DNA of 47,368 bases from Clostridiaceae bacterium (GCA_012840535.1 DULF01000047.1:1-47368), one strand, 5' to 3'. Shown: positions 26,902 through 36,050, counted from the stretch's first letter. The notes: generated by a model from the letters alone, not told the origin. Numbers and translations are program-made.

Positions 26902-27930
26902 ATGGTTATAGTAATGAAGCCGGGCTCGGATAAGAGCCAAATAGAAGAGGTTTCCAAAGTTCTTGAATCCCTTGGCCTTGGAGTGCATATTTCGAAGGGA
27001 ACCGAAAGAACAATCATAGGCGTAATCGGGGATAAAAGGGTATTAAGCAATGTGCCTCTGGAGCTTATGCCCGGAGTAGAAAAGCTCGTTCCGATAGTTG
27101 AGTCCTACAAGCTCGCAAGCAGGACATTCAAACCTGAATCGAGCATAGTGGAAGTAAACGGGGTCAAAATCGGCGGAAAACAAATAGTTATGATGGCAGG
27201 CCCCTGTGCTGTTGAAAGCCGTGAACAGATTATTGAAGCTGCAAAGGCTGTAAAGAAATGTGGAGCGCAGTTTTTGCGCGGAGGAGCTTTTAAGCCCAGA
27301 ACTTCCCCATACGCTTTTCAGGGCATGGAAGAGGAAGGTTTAAAGCTTCTGAAAGAAGCAAAAGAAGAGACCGGGCTTTTGATTATCAGTGAGGTTACCA
27401 GCGAAAAAGCCATTGAGATAGCTGACAGGTATGTGGACATGTTTCAGATTGGAGCCCGTAATGCGCAAAATTTTCATTTGTTAAGAGAAATAGGAAGGTC
27501 CAGAAAGCCTGTATTATTTAAGCGGGGTCCCTCAATCACTATAGAGGAATGGCTCAATGCAGCCGAATATATAATGAGTGAAGGCAACTACAATGTAGTC
27601 CTCTGCGAAAGGGGCATAAGAACATTTGAAACCGCTACCAGGAATACGCTGGATATCAGCGCGGTTCCCGTTGTTAAATCCATGAGCCATTTGCCAATAA
27701 TTGTAGACCCCAGCCATGCTGTGGGAAAATACCAATATGTCCTGCCGTTGTCGAAGGCGGCAATAGCGGCGGGCGCAGACGGTTTAATAATAGAAGTGCA
27801 TCCAAATCCCAGGTGTGCGTTATCAGATGCAGCACAGCAGCTAACACCTGAAGATTTCAGATCTTTATGCAGGGATATAAGTAAAATTGCTGAAATAGTG
27901 GGAAGAGAATATGAATATTGTGAACAGTAA
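26902..27930 (+). CDS. aroF: 3-deoxy-7-phosphoheptulonate synthase (DAHP synthase)
   Basis: 342 aa, type I-beta. An N-terminal ferredoxin-like regulatory domain (1-70) precedes the TIM barrel. Barrel motifs include AGPCAVES, GGAFKPRTSPYAFQG, IGARNAQNF, LFKRG and IVDPSHAVGK. It condenses phosphoenolpyruvate and erythrose 4-phosphate, the first step of the shikimate pathway. The N-terminal domain gives feedback inhibition in relatives such as the Thermotoga enzyme. AAGGAAGG precedes the ATG. Its end overlaps tyrA by 20 bp. Confidence 0.96.
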   Translation: MVIVMKPGSDKSQIEEVSKVLESLGLGVHISKGTERTIIGVIGDKRVLSNVPLELMPGVEKLVPIVESYKLASRTFKPESSIVEVNGVKIGGKQIVMMAGPCAVESREQIIEAAKAVKKCGAQFLRGGAFKPRTSPYAFQGMEEEGLKLLKEAKEETGLLIISEVTSEKAIEIADRYVDMFQIGARNAQNFHLLREIGRSRKPVLFKRGPSITIEEWLNAAEYIMSEGNYNVVLCERGIRTFETATRNTLDISAVPVVKSMSHLPIIVDPSHAVGKYQYVLPLSKAAIAAGADGLIIEVHPNPRCALSDAAQQLTPEDFRSLCRDISKIAEIVGREYEYCEQ

Positions 27931-29017
27931 AATTACAATAATAGGTCTCGGCCTTATCGGAGGTTCCCTGGCGAAGGCATTGCGCGAGCGCCTGGGAGTC
28001 TCTGATATTACCGCGATAGAAAAAGATTCCGGAACTATTGATAAAGCTGTAAAGGACGGAAGCATTTCACGTGGTTTTACCGCTCCTAATGAGCATGTCT
28101 GGAATTCTGACATAATCTTCCTGTGCACGCCGGTAAAACAAACTATAGAATACATTACAACCATCTATGATAAGACCTCTCCTGATTGCATTATTACCGA
28201 TGTTGGCAGTACAAAGGGAAAAATAATAGAGTGCGTAAATAATTTGCCAAACCCTCCTTGCTTTATAGGCGGGCACCCAATGGCAGGCGCAGAAAAAGAA
28301 GGGTACCTGGCGAGCTCTTCTCATCTTTTTGAGAATGCATATTACATATTAACCCCAAGCAAAAGCACGACAGAAGCTGCAATTGATTGCATGCTGCAAA
28401 TAGTACAGGGAATAGGTGGCATACCAATATTAATCGATGCATATACACATGATAGAATAACAGGAGCAATCAGCCATGTTCCCCATATTATTGCATCTGC
28501 CTTGGTAAACATGGTCAGGGAGATGGATTCGGGAGACGGTAGAATGCAAATGCTTGCGGCAGGCGGATTTAGGGATATTACAAGAATTGCTTCTTCAAAT
28601 CCCGACATGTGGGAGAATATTATCGCAAGTAACAGTAGTCATATCATAGAAATAATGAATACTTATATAAATATATTGAACAAATTTAAGGAGGATATGA
28701 TAAACTGTAATTCCAGAGGAATTTATGAGTTTTTTGATTCTGCAAGAAACTACCGTGAGCAGATGCCCTCCGGAAGAGTTGGACTAATAAGTCCTTTGTT
28801 TGATATAGTTGTCGATGTAGTGGACAGACCCGGTGTGATAGGTGAAATTGCAACCATACTTGGTAACAACAATATTAATATAAAGAATATAAATGTATCA
28901 AACAGCAGGGAATTTGAGCAAGGCTGTTTAAGGATTACCCTTCCTGATCAAAAAAGTGTAAATATTGCCTTTGACTTGCTAAGTATTAAAGGTTATAAAG
29001 TTTATAAAAGTAAATAA
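27911..29017 (+). CDS. tyrA: Prephenate dehydrogenase with C-terminal ACT domain
   Basis: 368 aa. Rossmann motif GLGLIGGSLAKAL at 12-24, TDVGSTKG and GGHPMAGAEKEGY of the active site, then the helical dimerisation domain. A C-terminal ACT domain (about 298-365, VVDVVDRPGVIGEIATILG) is a likely tyrosine-sensing module. It oxidises prephenate to 4-hydroxyphenylpyruvate with NAD. The start overlaps aroF by 20 bp, and aroA follows 42 bp later. Confidence 0.95.
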   Translation: MNIVNSKITIIGLGLIGGSLAKALRERLGVSDITAIEKDSGTIDKAVKDGSISRGFTAPNEHVWNSDIIFLCTPVKQTIEYITTIYDKTSPDCIITDVGSTKGKIIECVNNLPNPPCFIGGHPMAGAEKEGYLASSSHLFENAYYILTPSKSTTEAAIDCMLQIVQGIGGIPILIDAYTHDRITGAISHVPHIIASALVNMVREMDSGDGRMQMLAAGGFRDITRIASSNPDMWENIIASNSSHIIEIMNTYINILNKFKEDMINCNSRGIYEFFDSARNYREQMPSGRVGLISPLFDIVVDVVDRPGVIGEIATILGNNNINIKNINVSNSREFEQGCLRITLPDQKSVNIAFDLLSIKGYKVYKSK

Positions 29018-29059
29018 ACAGGTTATTGTCTGATAACTATTTGATTGGGGGAATGAAAT

Positions 29060-30334
29060 GTGTTAGTTGCACAGAAACGCTCGCTAAAGGGAGAGATCAA
29101 AGTTCCAGGTGACAGGTCTATATCTCACAGGGCTGTGCTGTTTGGTTCGTTGGCCAAGGGTACCACTGAAATCAGCGGATTTTCCATGCAGGAAGATTGC
29201 CTTAGCACCATTGACTGTTTCAGAAAAATGAGTGTTGGTATAGAAATCCTTCCAAACAACAGGATAAAGGTCCATGGTAATGGACTTTACGGCTTAAAGG
29301 CTCCAACTTCAATCTTAAACGCCGGCAGATCCGGGACAACAATCAGGCTTTTACTTGGGGTTTTAAGCGGTCAACCCTTCGCCTCAACCATAACAAGAAG
29401 CGAAATTTCATTAAAGAAACCTGTCGGCAATGTTGTGCACCCTCTCAGGCTAATGGGAGCAAACATTATCGGAAAAGACGATGGCAACTACTGTCCTCTA
29501 TCAATTTCACCTTCATATCTCAAAGGCATTACCTATACACTTTCTCCTTACGAGACATATGTAAAATCCTCAATACTAATTGCAGGCCTTTATGCAGAAG
29601 GTGAAACTACGGTAATTGAAACTGAGAAATCCAGAGACCACTCTGAGTTAATGCTGAATTACTTTGGAGCTGATATAAAAGTAGATGGATTAAAAGTCAC
29701 CAGTCATCCGGTCAATAACCTGTATTCACAGAAAATTGAGGTTCCCGGAGACATTTCAATGGCATCGTATTTTATTACCGCAGGCCTCATTGTTCCAAAT
29801 TCAGATATTGTTATTAAAAACGTCGGAGTTAATCCGACCCGTGCGGGAATACTCGATGTATATAGGTCAATGGGAGCAAACATTGAAATCCTTAACAAAA
29901 GAACAGCCAATAACGAAAAAATCGCTGATATAAGAGTAACTTCATCGTCCCTGCGCGCTACGGTAATTGAAAGCAAGGATATACCGAGATTAATTGACGA
30001 GATACCCATAATCACTGTTGCAGCTGCCGTAGCCGACGGAACTACGATAATAAAGGGCCTTGAAGGCTTTAAAATAAAGCAGTCCAATAAAATTAACATT
30101 CTCGTCAGTCAGCTGTCTAAAATGGGGGCAAGTATTGAAGAAACAGAGGATGGCTTAATAATAGAAGGAGGAAAACCTTTACGCGGCACAATCATTGACT
30201 GCAATAATGATTTCTCAATAGCTATGGCAATGGCAATAGCAGGACTTGCGGCAAGCGGTGAAACCATGATAAGAAAATCACAAATTCTTGAAGTTGTATA
30301 TCCTGATTTCGGCTCAATACTGAGAAAGCTATAA
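29060..30334 (+). CDS. aroA: 3-phosphoshikimate 1-carboxyvinyltransferase (EPSP synthase)
   Basis: 424 aa starting at GTG, 8 nt after GGGGG. The only nearby ATG is in another frame. Family signatures are KGEIKVPGDRSISHRA (the class PGDKS motif reads PGDRS), NAGRSGTTIRLLLG and RLIDEIPI. It transfers enolpyruvyl from PEP to shikimate 3-phosphate. Together with aroF and tyrA it forms a partial aromatic operon; the other shikimate genes are not in the window. Confidence 0.95.
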   Translation: MLVAQKRSLKGEIKVPGDRSISHRAVLFGSLAKGTTEISGFSMQEDCLSTIDCFRKMSVGIEILPNNRIKVHGNGLYGLKAPTSILNAGRSGTTIRLLLGVLSGQPFASTITRSEISLKKPVGNVVHPLRLMGANIIGKDDGNYCPLSISPSYLKGITYTLSPYETYVKSSILIAGLYAEGETTVIETEKSRDHSELMLNYFGADIKVDGLKVTSHPVNNLYSQKIEVPGDISMASYFITAGLIVPNSDIVIKNVGVNPTRAGILDVYRSMGANIEILNKRTANNEKIADIRVTSSSLRATVIESKDIPRLIDEIPIITVAAAVADGTTIIKGLEGFKIKQSNKINILVSQLSKMGASIEETEDGLIIEGGKPLRGTIIDCNNDFSIAMAMAIAGLAASGETMIRKSQILEVVYPDFGSILRKL

Positions 30335-30363
30335 TTTTAAGGTTATATTTTTACAATAGAATA

Positions 30364-30394
30364 GTAAAACGGCCGGTTCCACCGGCCGTTTTAC
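30364..30394. terminator. Bidirectional terminator between aroA and rex
   Basis: GTAAAACGGCCGG and CCGGCCGTTTTAC form a perfect 13-bp stem with a 5-nt loop. A/T runs inside the arms act on both strands. The rex stop codon lies in one arm. Confidence 0.9.
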
Positions 30395-31053
30395 TCATTC
30401 TGTGTTTTATCTTCCACGCGTCCAAACTTTTCTTTTAACCTATAACCGAGCACCATAAGGCTATCACTCAAATGGACATTTTCTATTACTACGTCATAGG
30501 GCAGCTTCAAGTCCATAGGTGAAAAATTCCACAAACCTTTAATACCAAGACGGGCCACCCTGTCTGCAACTTCAGGGGTATGCTCATAAGGCACCGTAAG
30601 AATTGCTATATCCACTTTATTTTCTTTCAAAAATTCCTCTATTTTGTCAATATGCATTATTTCAATATTTTTAATCTTTTTTCCGATTATTTTCGGATTT
30701 ACGTCAAATATTCCCACAAGGTGGTACCCTCTTTTTTCAAAATTCCCGTAATTGGCAAGAGCTTGTCCCATGTTGCCTGCTCCGATGATAATCGTATTAA
30801 ATTTCTTATCCACTCCAAGAATTTTACCAATTTCATTATAAAGGTACTCTACATTGTAGCCGTAACCCTGCTGTCCAAAACCTCCAAAACAATTTAAATC
30901 CTGTCGTATCTGAGATGCTGTTATTCCCATTCTTGCGCTGAGTTCCTTGGAGGAAATCCTTGTTATATCCATTTTCAGCAAGTCTGAAAGATATCTATAA
31001 TACCTGGGAAGACGTCTTATTACCGCTATTGAGACCTTCTTTTTTGAATTCAT
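30391..31053 (-). CDS. rex: Redox-sensing transcriptional repressor Rex
   Basis: 220 aa. Winged helix at 1-80 (RISSKELSARMGITASQIRQDL) and a Rossmann domain with IIIGAGNMGQAL near 88-99 that reads the NADH/NAD ratio. Rex represses fermentation and respiration genes until NADH rises. AAGGAGAGG lies 11 nt before the ATG, slightly long. It is transcribed alone. No clear Rex operator was found by eye in this window, including upstream of ndh2. Confidence 0.95.
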   Translation of the reverse strand: MNSKKKVSIAVIRRLPRYYRYLSDLLKMDITRISSKELSARMGITASQIRQDLNCFGGFGQQGYGYNVEYLYNEIGKILGVDKKFNTIIIGAGNMGQALANYGNFEKRGYHLVGIFDVNPKIIGKKIKNIEIMHIDKIEEFLKENKVDIAILTVPYEHTPEVADRVARLGIKGLWNFSPMDLKLPYDVVIENVHLSDSLMVLGYRLKEKFGRVEDKTQNE

Positions 31054-31205
31054 TCGATTTCATTCCTCTCCTTATTATTAGTCTTTCTTCTTTTATTAAG
31101 CTTTTATTCACTGGAGCCATTTGCGTATAATGAGACAGCATTTATATTATAACAATTGAACCGGCTGGTACATACCCTGTAGAATTAATTACCTTATATA
31201 TTTTC

Positions 31206-31234
31206 ATGATAATTAATAAAACAAATACAGTCAA
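31206..31234 (-). promoter_or_regulatory. Candidate promoter for rex
   Basis: TTGACT, 17 bp, TATCAT on the minus strand, about 150 bp upstream of rex. Confidence 0.45.
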
Positions 31235-31343
31235 TTTCCAGCTAATGTAATTATAACATCTTTGTTATTTTATTGTCAATATTACCCGTATCCATTATGC
31301 GGCAAATACTTAGAGGGTTGTCCAGGATCTGGGGATTTTTTCA

Positions 31344-31388
31344 GGGGACATCTCACAAGGAAGGCCTGCTTAAGAAAGGTATGTCCCC
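31344..31388 (-). repeat. GGGGACAT inverted repeat near the cwlD 3' end
   Basis: GGGGACAT and ATGTCCCC are 29 bp apart, 12 bp beyond the cwlD stop. They share arms with the hairpin repeat family but enclose a longer loop. It may act as a weak terminator for cwlD. The remaining 346-bp rex-cwlD gap is AT-rich. Confidence 0.5.
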
Positions 31389-31399
31389 CGGCCTTAAAC

Positions 31400-32131
31400 T
31401 TAATCTGTTGCATTTTCCGCTGCAAAGTAATTTTTGATTCCTTCCTTTATTGCCAATGCCAACTTTTCTTTGTATTCCTTTGTCTGGAGCTTCTTTTCTT
31501 CTTCCGTATTCGACAAGAAGCCGCATTCAACAATCGTCGTCGGGGTTTTTAAATCTCGCAGAATTATTATAGGTTCCTTTTTGAGCTGCGGCTGACGCCC
31601 GTTTTGAGGATCAACGATTTCCCTTAAAGCTTTCTGAATTTCTGTGGCAAGCCTTTGGCTCTCCGGAGAATTAGGGGGATAAAAAGTCTGAGCGCCGTAA
31701 TATTGTGACTCCGTAAATCCATTCATGTGTATGCTGACAACTATGTCAGCGCCGCCTTCATCCATAATCTTTTTTCTTCTTTGCAAATCCTGTTTCCTTT
31801 TTTGCGTAACACTTGTGGTACCGGGCTGATATTCAAGCTTATCTTCAGTCCTGGTCATAATAACCTTAAAGCCGTCTTTTTCCAGGAATTCCTTGGTCAT
31901 AAATGCAATTTCAAGGTTCAGATCTTTCTCCTTTATGCCGCTGTAACTGCTTACCACGCCAGGGTCTTCTCCTCCATGTCCTGCATCTATTATCACTGTC
32001 TTTTGTGCGTTCTGAGGATTTGTAACTGGAGTTGCCTCTCCTGTGCCGACATTTAAGCTGTAAATCGCAATGAGCAGCAAAAAGATCAAACCGACAAGCA
32101 ATACATTGTTTTTCCTGATTATAACTATCAT
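31400..32131 (-). CDS. cwlD: N-acetylmuramoyl-L-alanine amidase, CwlD-like
   Basis: 243 aa. A single N-terminal membrane helix or uncleaved signal (8-26) precedes an Amidase_3 domain. Zinc-site motifs are IDAGHGGEDPG (His), E in KDLNLEIAF, and SIHMNG (His); the catalytic Glu is in TIVECGFLSN. In spore formers CwlD helps make muramic-delta-lactam in cortex peptidoglycan, so the gene hints at sporulation. Other wall-lytic roles are possible. The ribosome site GGACGGG is weak. Confidence 0.85.
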   Translation of the reverse strand: MIVIIRKNNVLLVGLIFLLLIAIYSLNVGTGEATPVTNPQNAQKTVIIDAGHGGEDPGVVSSYSGIKEKDLNLEIAFMTKEFLEKDGFKVIMTRTEDKLEYQPGTTSVTQKRKQDLQRRKKIMDEGGADIVVSIHMNGFTESQYYGAQTFYPPNSPESQRLATEIQKALREIVDPQNGRQPQLKKEPIIILRDLKTPTTIVECGFLSNTEEEKKLQTKEYKEKLALAIKEGIKNYFAAENATD

Positions 32132-32230
32132 AGCAATCCCGTCCTAACCCATATTTGAATACACTATATGAATATTCACGTATAGGTTGGACATATTCCA
32201 TGAATAGAAGTAAAAATGATATGAATACGT

Positions 32231-32342
32231 AAGGGGGACATTCCTCTTCAAGGGATGTCACGATTGCGGAAGGGGGACACTCCTCTACGAGGGGTGTCAC
32301 GATTGCGGAAGGGTGACATTCCTCTTCAAGGGATGTCACCCT
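32231..32342. repeat. Tandem array of three 39-bp hairpin repeats
   Basis: Units at 32231-32269, 32270-32308 and 32309-32342 (third incomplete) read AAGGG(G/T)GACA(T/C)TCCTC, loop, then a matching arm and CACGATTGCGG. Units 1 and 3 pair GACAT with ATGTC; unit 2 pairs GACAC with GTGTC, a compensatory change. The last unit holds the TGA stop of the neighbouring HEAT-like gene. Confidence 0.85.
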
Positions 32343-33205
32343 ATGAATATTAGATCATCTGTGGTGCCGCCGAGTTTATCAATGGCAGATTTTATCTCAA
32401 AGAAAGTTTCCATATCGATGGTGTTCCTGTTCTTCTCAATGTATCCCCTTAACGCAGGTATTGCCCTCCCATCACCGTATGTTGCCAGGCATGAAGCTCC
32501 CAATATCTTATTTTGCATCCTTAAAAAAGCACTTTTCAGGCATCTGTAAATTTTGTCGGATTTATTGCCAGCGCCAATATCAGCAAGCGCCATCATCAGA
32601 TATTCATGTGCATCCGTAAAGTCTTGCGCCGTTTCCAGTTTGCCTATTATCGGATCTACAGAAGGCAAACCTATATTTACAAGTGACTCCCTGATGCTTT
32701 CCTTGAATAGTTCATCATCATGTTCCGGAAGGGTAAACAGCATATCTATCATTTTCCCTACAGCCCTCTCCAATTTCCACAATCCCAGGACTTTTATCGC
32801 GTTTAACGCGATTAACGATTTATCTTCTTCAAGGTTTAGGCCTTCGCTGCCAAAAGCCAGTTCCATCATACTTTCTACAGCTTTATCCCCAAAGCTCTTC
32901 AGCTTGTTCAGCAAAGCCTCCGGCATACTGTCATCGCAAATCACCGCACCAATCTTAAACAGCTCAACCAGTTTTTCAAAATCATTGATGCCGTTAAAAT
33001 ACTCCAGCGGAGTTATACCGCCAATTTCATCGAAAGATGTGTTCTCCCATTTTGTCAGCTCTTCCCTGACACATTCCTTAAGATCATCTATAGACTGAAT
33101 AAAGCCGTCTTCGCTTTCATTATTGTCCATATCTGAAAATATTTTTTTGTACACACGACTTATTGCTTTATTGTAGTTTTTAAATATGGTTTCAGCTTTT
33201 ATCAA
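32336..33205 (-). CDS. HEAT-like repeat protein of unknown function
   Basis: 289 aa if started at the TTG 8 nt after GGAGG; the track start is nine codons earlier. It is soluble and all-helical. Residues about 90-270 look like HEAT-type helical pairs (for example IALNAIKVLGLWKLERAVGKMIDML, SLVNIGLPSVDPIIGKL, ASCLATYGDGRAIPALRGYI). Such folds bind proteins; no catalytic motif is seen. Its last codon runs into a hairpin repeat that provides the TGA. It follows the small membrane protein gene by 54 bp and may be co-transcribed. Confidence 0.75.
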   Translation of the reverse strand: MIKAETIFKNYNKAISRVYKKIFSDMDNNESEDGFIQSIDDLKECVREELTKWENTSFDEIGGITPLEYFNGINDFEKLVELFKIGAVICDDSMPEALLNKLKSFGDKAVESMMELAFGSEGLNLEEDKSLIALNAIKVLGLWKLERAVGKMIDMLFTLPEHDDELFKESIRESLVNIGLPSVDPIIGKLETAQDFTDAHEYLMMALADIGAGNKSDKIYRCLKSAFLRMQNKILGASCLATYGDGRAIPALRGYIEKNRNTIDMETFFEIKSAIDKLGGTTDDLIFIG

Positions 33206-33259
33206 TACCGATACCTCCATTAAAGCGGTCATGTATATAAAGCGTAAGAATTACACATG

Positions 33260-33790
33260 CTATCCTTTTTTATTTTTCGCAGCAGGCCTTGTCTTTGGTT
33301 TTCTAAACTGGAAACCATAAAACCCTGCCATATATGCAAACATTGACACTATCGGTACAACTAATGAAGCAGCAACATACCCGATCGTCGTACCTCCGGC
33401 CAGCCTTACCACAAAATAAACCGGTCCCATTAATGTTTTCAAAGCCAATTCCTTAATACGGTTCGCAACCGGGTCATTAAGCAGAATAAGCGGATAGATC
33501 AGCTGAATTACAATTAGCGGCAAAAACCCAATTAACCCAATAATCAGACCTTTCATGGGATATGGATTAAGGTTGTACTGGGGCCTTTTTTCTTTTACAG
33601 CCAGCTTTTTTAAATCCGAATACAGCATGGCATAAAGCAAAAGGAAATTTAAGAATGAGTATAAAGGTATCCATTTAGAGTAGTTGTCTTTTGTAATTGC
33701 CAAAAACATATAAAGGAATACGACAAAAACGACTAGAGAAATTATATAATCTATAAATACCCTAAATCCGCTTTTAATATATTCTTTCAT
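33260..33790 (-). CDS. Small multi-pass membrane protein, unknown
   Basis: 176 aa from MKEYIKSGF, 7 nt after GGAGG; the track start is eight codons upstream. Four predicted helices (near 14-35, 41-60, 85-110 and 140-165) end in a basic tail rich in K and R, which is likely cytoplasmic. I recognise no family. It probably heads a two-gene unit with the HEAT-like protein. Confidence 0.7.
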   Translation of the reverse strand: MKEYIKSGFRVFIDYIISLVVFVVFLYMFLAITKDNYSKWIPLYSFLNFLLLYAMLYSDLKKLAVKEKRPQYNLNPYPMKGLIIGLIGFLPLIVIQLIYPLILLNDPVANRIKELALKTLMGPVYFVVRLAGGTTIGYVAASLVVPIVSMFAYMAGFYGFQFRKPKTRPAAKNKKG

Positions 33791-33878
33791 GAAAATACCT
33801 CCGTGATACATCAAACACCATTAACAAAAATTATATATTAAAAAGGACAATTTGAAAAGGCTGGTTTCCCTTAAAATT

Positions 33879-34023
33879 GTAGGGGCGGTCTCTGACCGCC
33901 CGTTTACTGCATGCGCTATTTCCAGAATTTGTATTTATGTTTCTATATATCAATGTGTTAATTTATCTCAACATTTTCACAAACAGTAACCCCATTTACG
34001 GGCGGCCTGAGACCGCCCCTACA
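33879..34023. mobile_element. MITE-like element with 29-bp terminal inverted repeats
   Basis: Both ends start TGTAGGGGCGGTCTC when read inward and match at about 25 of 29 positions. Each end is itself a small hairpin (GGGCGGTC/GACCGCCC). The 145-bp element has no ORF, and no clear target duplication flanks it. Elements beginning GTAGGGGCG are common in Firmicutes and other bacteria. It fills most of the gap before the PHP gene. Confidence 0.75.
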
Positions 34024-34098
34024 TATCAGTTGATTCAATCGTGTTGATATATATATATACACATTTTATGCCGAGTTTAAACAAAAAAATTATTGAAT

Positions 34099-34127
34099 TT
34101 GAAGATAACATCATTATGTGCTATTCT
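34099..34127 (+). promoter_or_regulatory. Promoter of the PHP gene
   Basis: TTGAAG, 17 bp, TATTCT, about 43 bp before the start codon and 75 bp beyond the MITE-like element. Confidence 0.5.
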
Positions 34128-34169
34128 ATTACGTAGACAAAATTTATACTTATTAATGGAGGTTTAAAC

Positions 34170-34856
34170 TTGGCTACTTATAAATATGACACGCATGTTC
34201 ACACGTCGGAAGTTAGTCCTTGCGGCAAAGTGAATGCTTTAGAACTGGTTAAATTATATAAAGCAGCAGGTTATGACGGATTAGTCGTTACTGATCACTA
34301 TTGTGACGAATACTTTTATTCCCTGGACGGACTTAGTTGGGAAGAAAAAATTGATATGTATTTAAGCGGATACCGTACAGCTTTGGCAGAAGGGCAGAGG
34401 ATTGGCCTGGAAGTCATTTTGGGTATTGAATTGCGTTTTTCAGAAAACGAAAATGATTATCTCGTTTATGGTATTGATGAATCTTTTTTAAAAAAATACA
34501 AGGAGTTGTATAAACTTGGTATTAAAAGATTCAGAAAGATGACCAGCGGTATGGATATATTAATTTACCAGGCTCATCCGTTCCGCTCATGGATAGAACC
34601 TGTTGACCCTGCACTTCTAGACGGGGTTGAAGTTTTTAACGGCAATCCCAGGCAAGACAACATGAACCATAAAGCCCTGTCATTTGCAAAAAAGCATAAT
34701 TTAAAAATGATTTCCGGTTCAGACTTTCATCGGAAAGAGGATTTGGCAAGAGGCGGTATTATAATACCTAGGAAGGTGAAAACCTCCGCAGAGTTAGTTC
34801 AACTATTGAGGAACGATGAAGTCCTTGGCCTTATAGAACCTGATTCCGTTTCCTGA
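34170..34856 (+). CDS. PHP-domain metal-dependent phosphoesterase
   Basis: 228 aa, TTG start 7 nt after GGAGG. The PHP metal-site motifs are in order: DTHVHTS (6-12), VVTDHY (39-44), GIELRF, YQAHPF and SGSDFH near the end. PHP proteins hydrolyse phosphoesters such as nucleotide or histidinol phosphates; the substrate is unknown. It is convergent with the sugar ABC operon, sharing a terminator. Confidence 0.85.
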   Translation: MATYKYDTHVHTSEVSPCGKVNALELVKLYKAAGYDGLVVTDHYCDEYFYSLDGLSWEEKIDMYLSGYRTALAEGQRIGLEVILGIELRFSENENDYLVYGIDESFLKKYKELYKLGIKRFRKMTSGMDILIYQAHPFRSWIEPVDPALLDGVEVFNGNPRQDNMNHKALSFAKKHNLKMISGSDFHRKEDLARGGIIIPRKVKTSAELVQLLRNDEVLGLIEPDSVS

Positions 34857-34880
34857 TATTTAAAAATCCTAATACTAAAA

Positions 34881-34914
34881 AAATAGTGGTTGAATCATAA
34901 ATCAACCACTATTT
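34881..34914. terminator. Bidirectional terminator between PHP gene and sugar ABC operon
   Basis: AAATAGTGGTTGA/TCAACCACTATTT is a perfect 13-bp stem with an 8-nt loop. On the minus strand it runs into a T7 tract. Confidence 0.9.
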
Positions 34915-34936
34915 CTCTATTTGACTTTAAAAAATC

Positions 34937-36001
34937 TTATTTCTTTCCATATACTTCATCATAGAATTGCTGTGCGTTTTCTTTTGTAACTTCCTGAGTC
35001 GGCAGAGCAACAATCTTTGGAACTTCTTTACCATTTCTTAAATCATTGATTGAGTCAATTAACATTCTACCGTGCAGAGCTCCGCCACCTAAGCTTATTG
35101 AACCTTTCTGAGGATCTCCATTAATTATATTCAAAACCTCTTGCTCAGTTGCATCTATTGAGAATAAGCCATAATCATCATATTCTGAAGGATCAATAGC
35201 TGCTTTGATAGCCTCATTTCCACCTACACCGCCACCGGCACTCTGGCTGAGAATTACTCTAAGATTTGGATGTGCCTGAAGGATGTTTTCAGTATTCTTC
35301 TGACCCTGTTCAACAGTTAATGTGGCAGCATTAGCAACGAGCTTTGAGTTAGGGAACAGTTCTTTCATATGTTTTTCTATTTGTTGACCCTGGATGACAC
35401 CAACCTCAACTGTTGGTATGTCAAGATGCGCCCATTCGAATTCATTATCTCCATATTTTTCACGAATCCACTTAGCTGCGAGCTCAACTAATGCAGTACC
35501 GGTCTTGATCGGGTCAAGAGTAAGAGTTGTATAGCAGTTCTCAAGTCCTCTAGAGTAGTCGGTAACAATGATACCAGCATCCATTGCTTTTTTTGCTACA
35601 TCTTCGACGGAAGTCGGATCGATAGCTAAGATACAAATTGCGTCCATTCCGCTTTGAATAAAGTTTTCAATCTGCGAAACTTGTACTGATGAGTCTTGCC
35701 CTGCATCAACATATGTGACTTCCATCCCAAGGGATTCTCCATATCTCTTTGCTTCCTCTACAACTTCTGCCCATACAGGATTTGAAAGGTTATAGAACGC
35801 AAAACCAACTTTGAATTTTTCTCCACTTGCTGCTCCTTCGTCCGCTGGTTTTTCATCCGCTTTATCACCTCCTGTTTCCTGGGTAGTGGCAGAAGTTTCA
35901 CCTCCTGTTGTTTTGTCTCCTTCAGAAGTGCCTGAATTACATGCTGCAAACATAAATACTGTCATAACAACTACAAGTAACAATGCGAGTATCTTTTTCA
36001 T
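34937..36001 (-). CDS. Sugar ABC transporter substrate-binding lipoprotein
   Basis: 354 aa from MKKILALLL behind GGAGGG; the track start 21 codons earlier lacks a ribosome site. The signal peptide ends in MFAAC (lipobox). A low-complexity Thr/Gly/Glu spacer (about 25-60) tethers a periplasmic-binding-protein type 1 domain beginning KVGFAFYNLSNPVWAEV, with ILAIDPTSVEDVAKKAMDAGI typical of ribose/galactose binders. It captures the sugar for the adjacent permease. As the last gene of the operon it follows the permease by 49 bp. Confidence 0.9.
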   Translation of the reverse strand: MKKILALLLVVVMTVFMFAACNSGTSEGDKTTGGETSATTQETGGDKADEKPADEGAASGEKFKVGFAFYNLSNPVWAEVVEEAKRYGESLGMEVTYVDAGQDSSVQVSQIENFIQSGMDAICILAIDPTSVEDVAKKAMDAGIIVTDYSRGLENCYTTLTLDPIKTGTALVELAAKWIREKYGDNEFEWAHLDIPTVEVGVIQGQQIEKHMKELFPNSKLVANAATLTVEQGQKNTENILQAHPNLRVILSQSAGGGVGGNEAIKAAIDPSEYDDYGLFSIDATEQEVLNIINGDPQKGSISLGGGALHGRMLIDSINDLRNGKEVPKIVALPTQEVTKENAQQFYDEVYGKK

Positions 36002-36050
36002 TTTTTCTCCCTCCATTTTTTTCATAGTAATAATATAATGTTTTGCTATT

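Noticed and set aside
28688-28699. AAGGAGG before an in-frame ATG inside tyrA that could yield a separate ACT-domain protein
   Set aside because: Spacing is only 2 nt, too short for normal initiation, and the codons fit the TyrA reading frame without it.
31911-32339. 142-aa minus-strand ORF spanning the repeats and the cwlD 5' end
   Set aside because: Its N-terminus is translated repeat DNA and the rest is out of frame with CwlD.
32231-32342. Possible CRISPR array
   Set aside because: The units are contiguous 39-bp tandem repeats without distinct spacers, and no cas genes are nearby.
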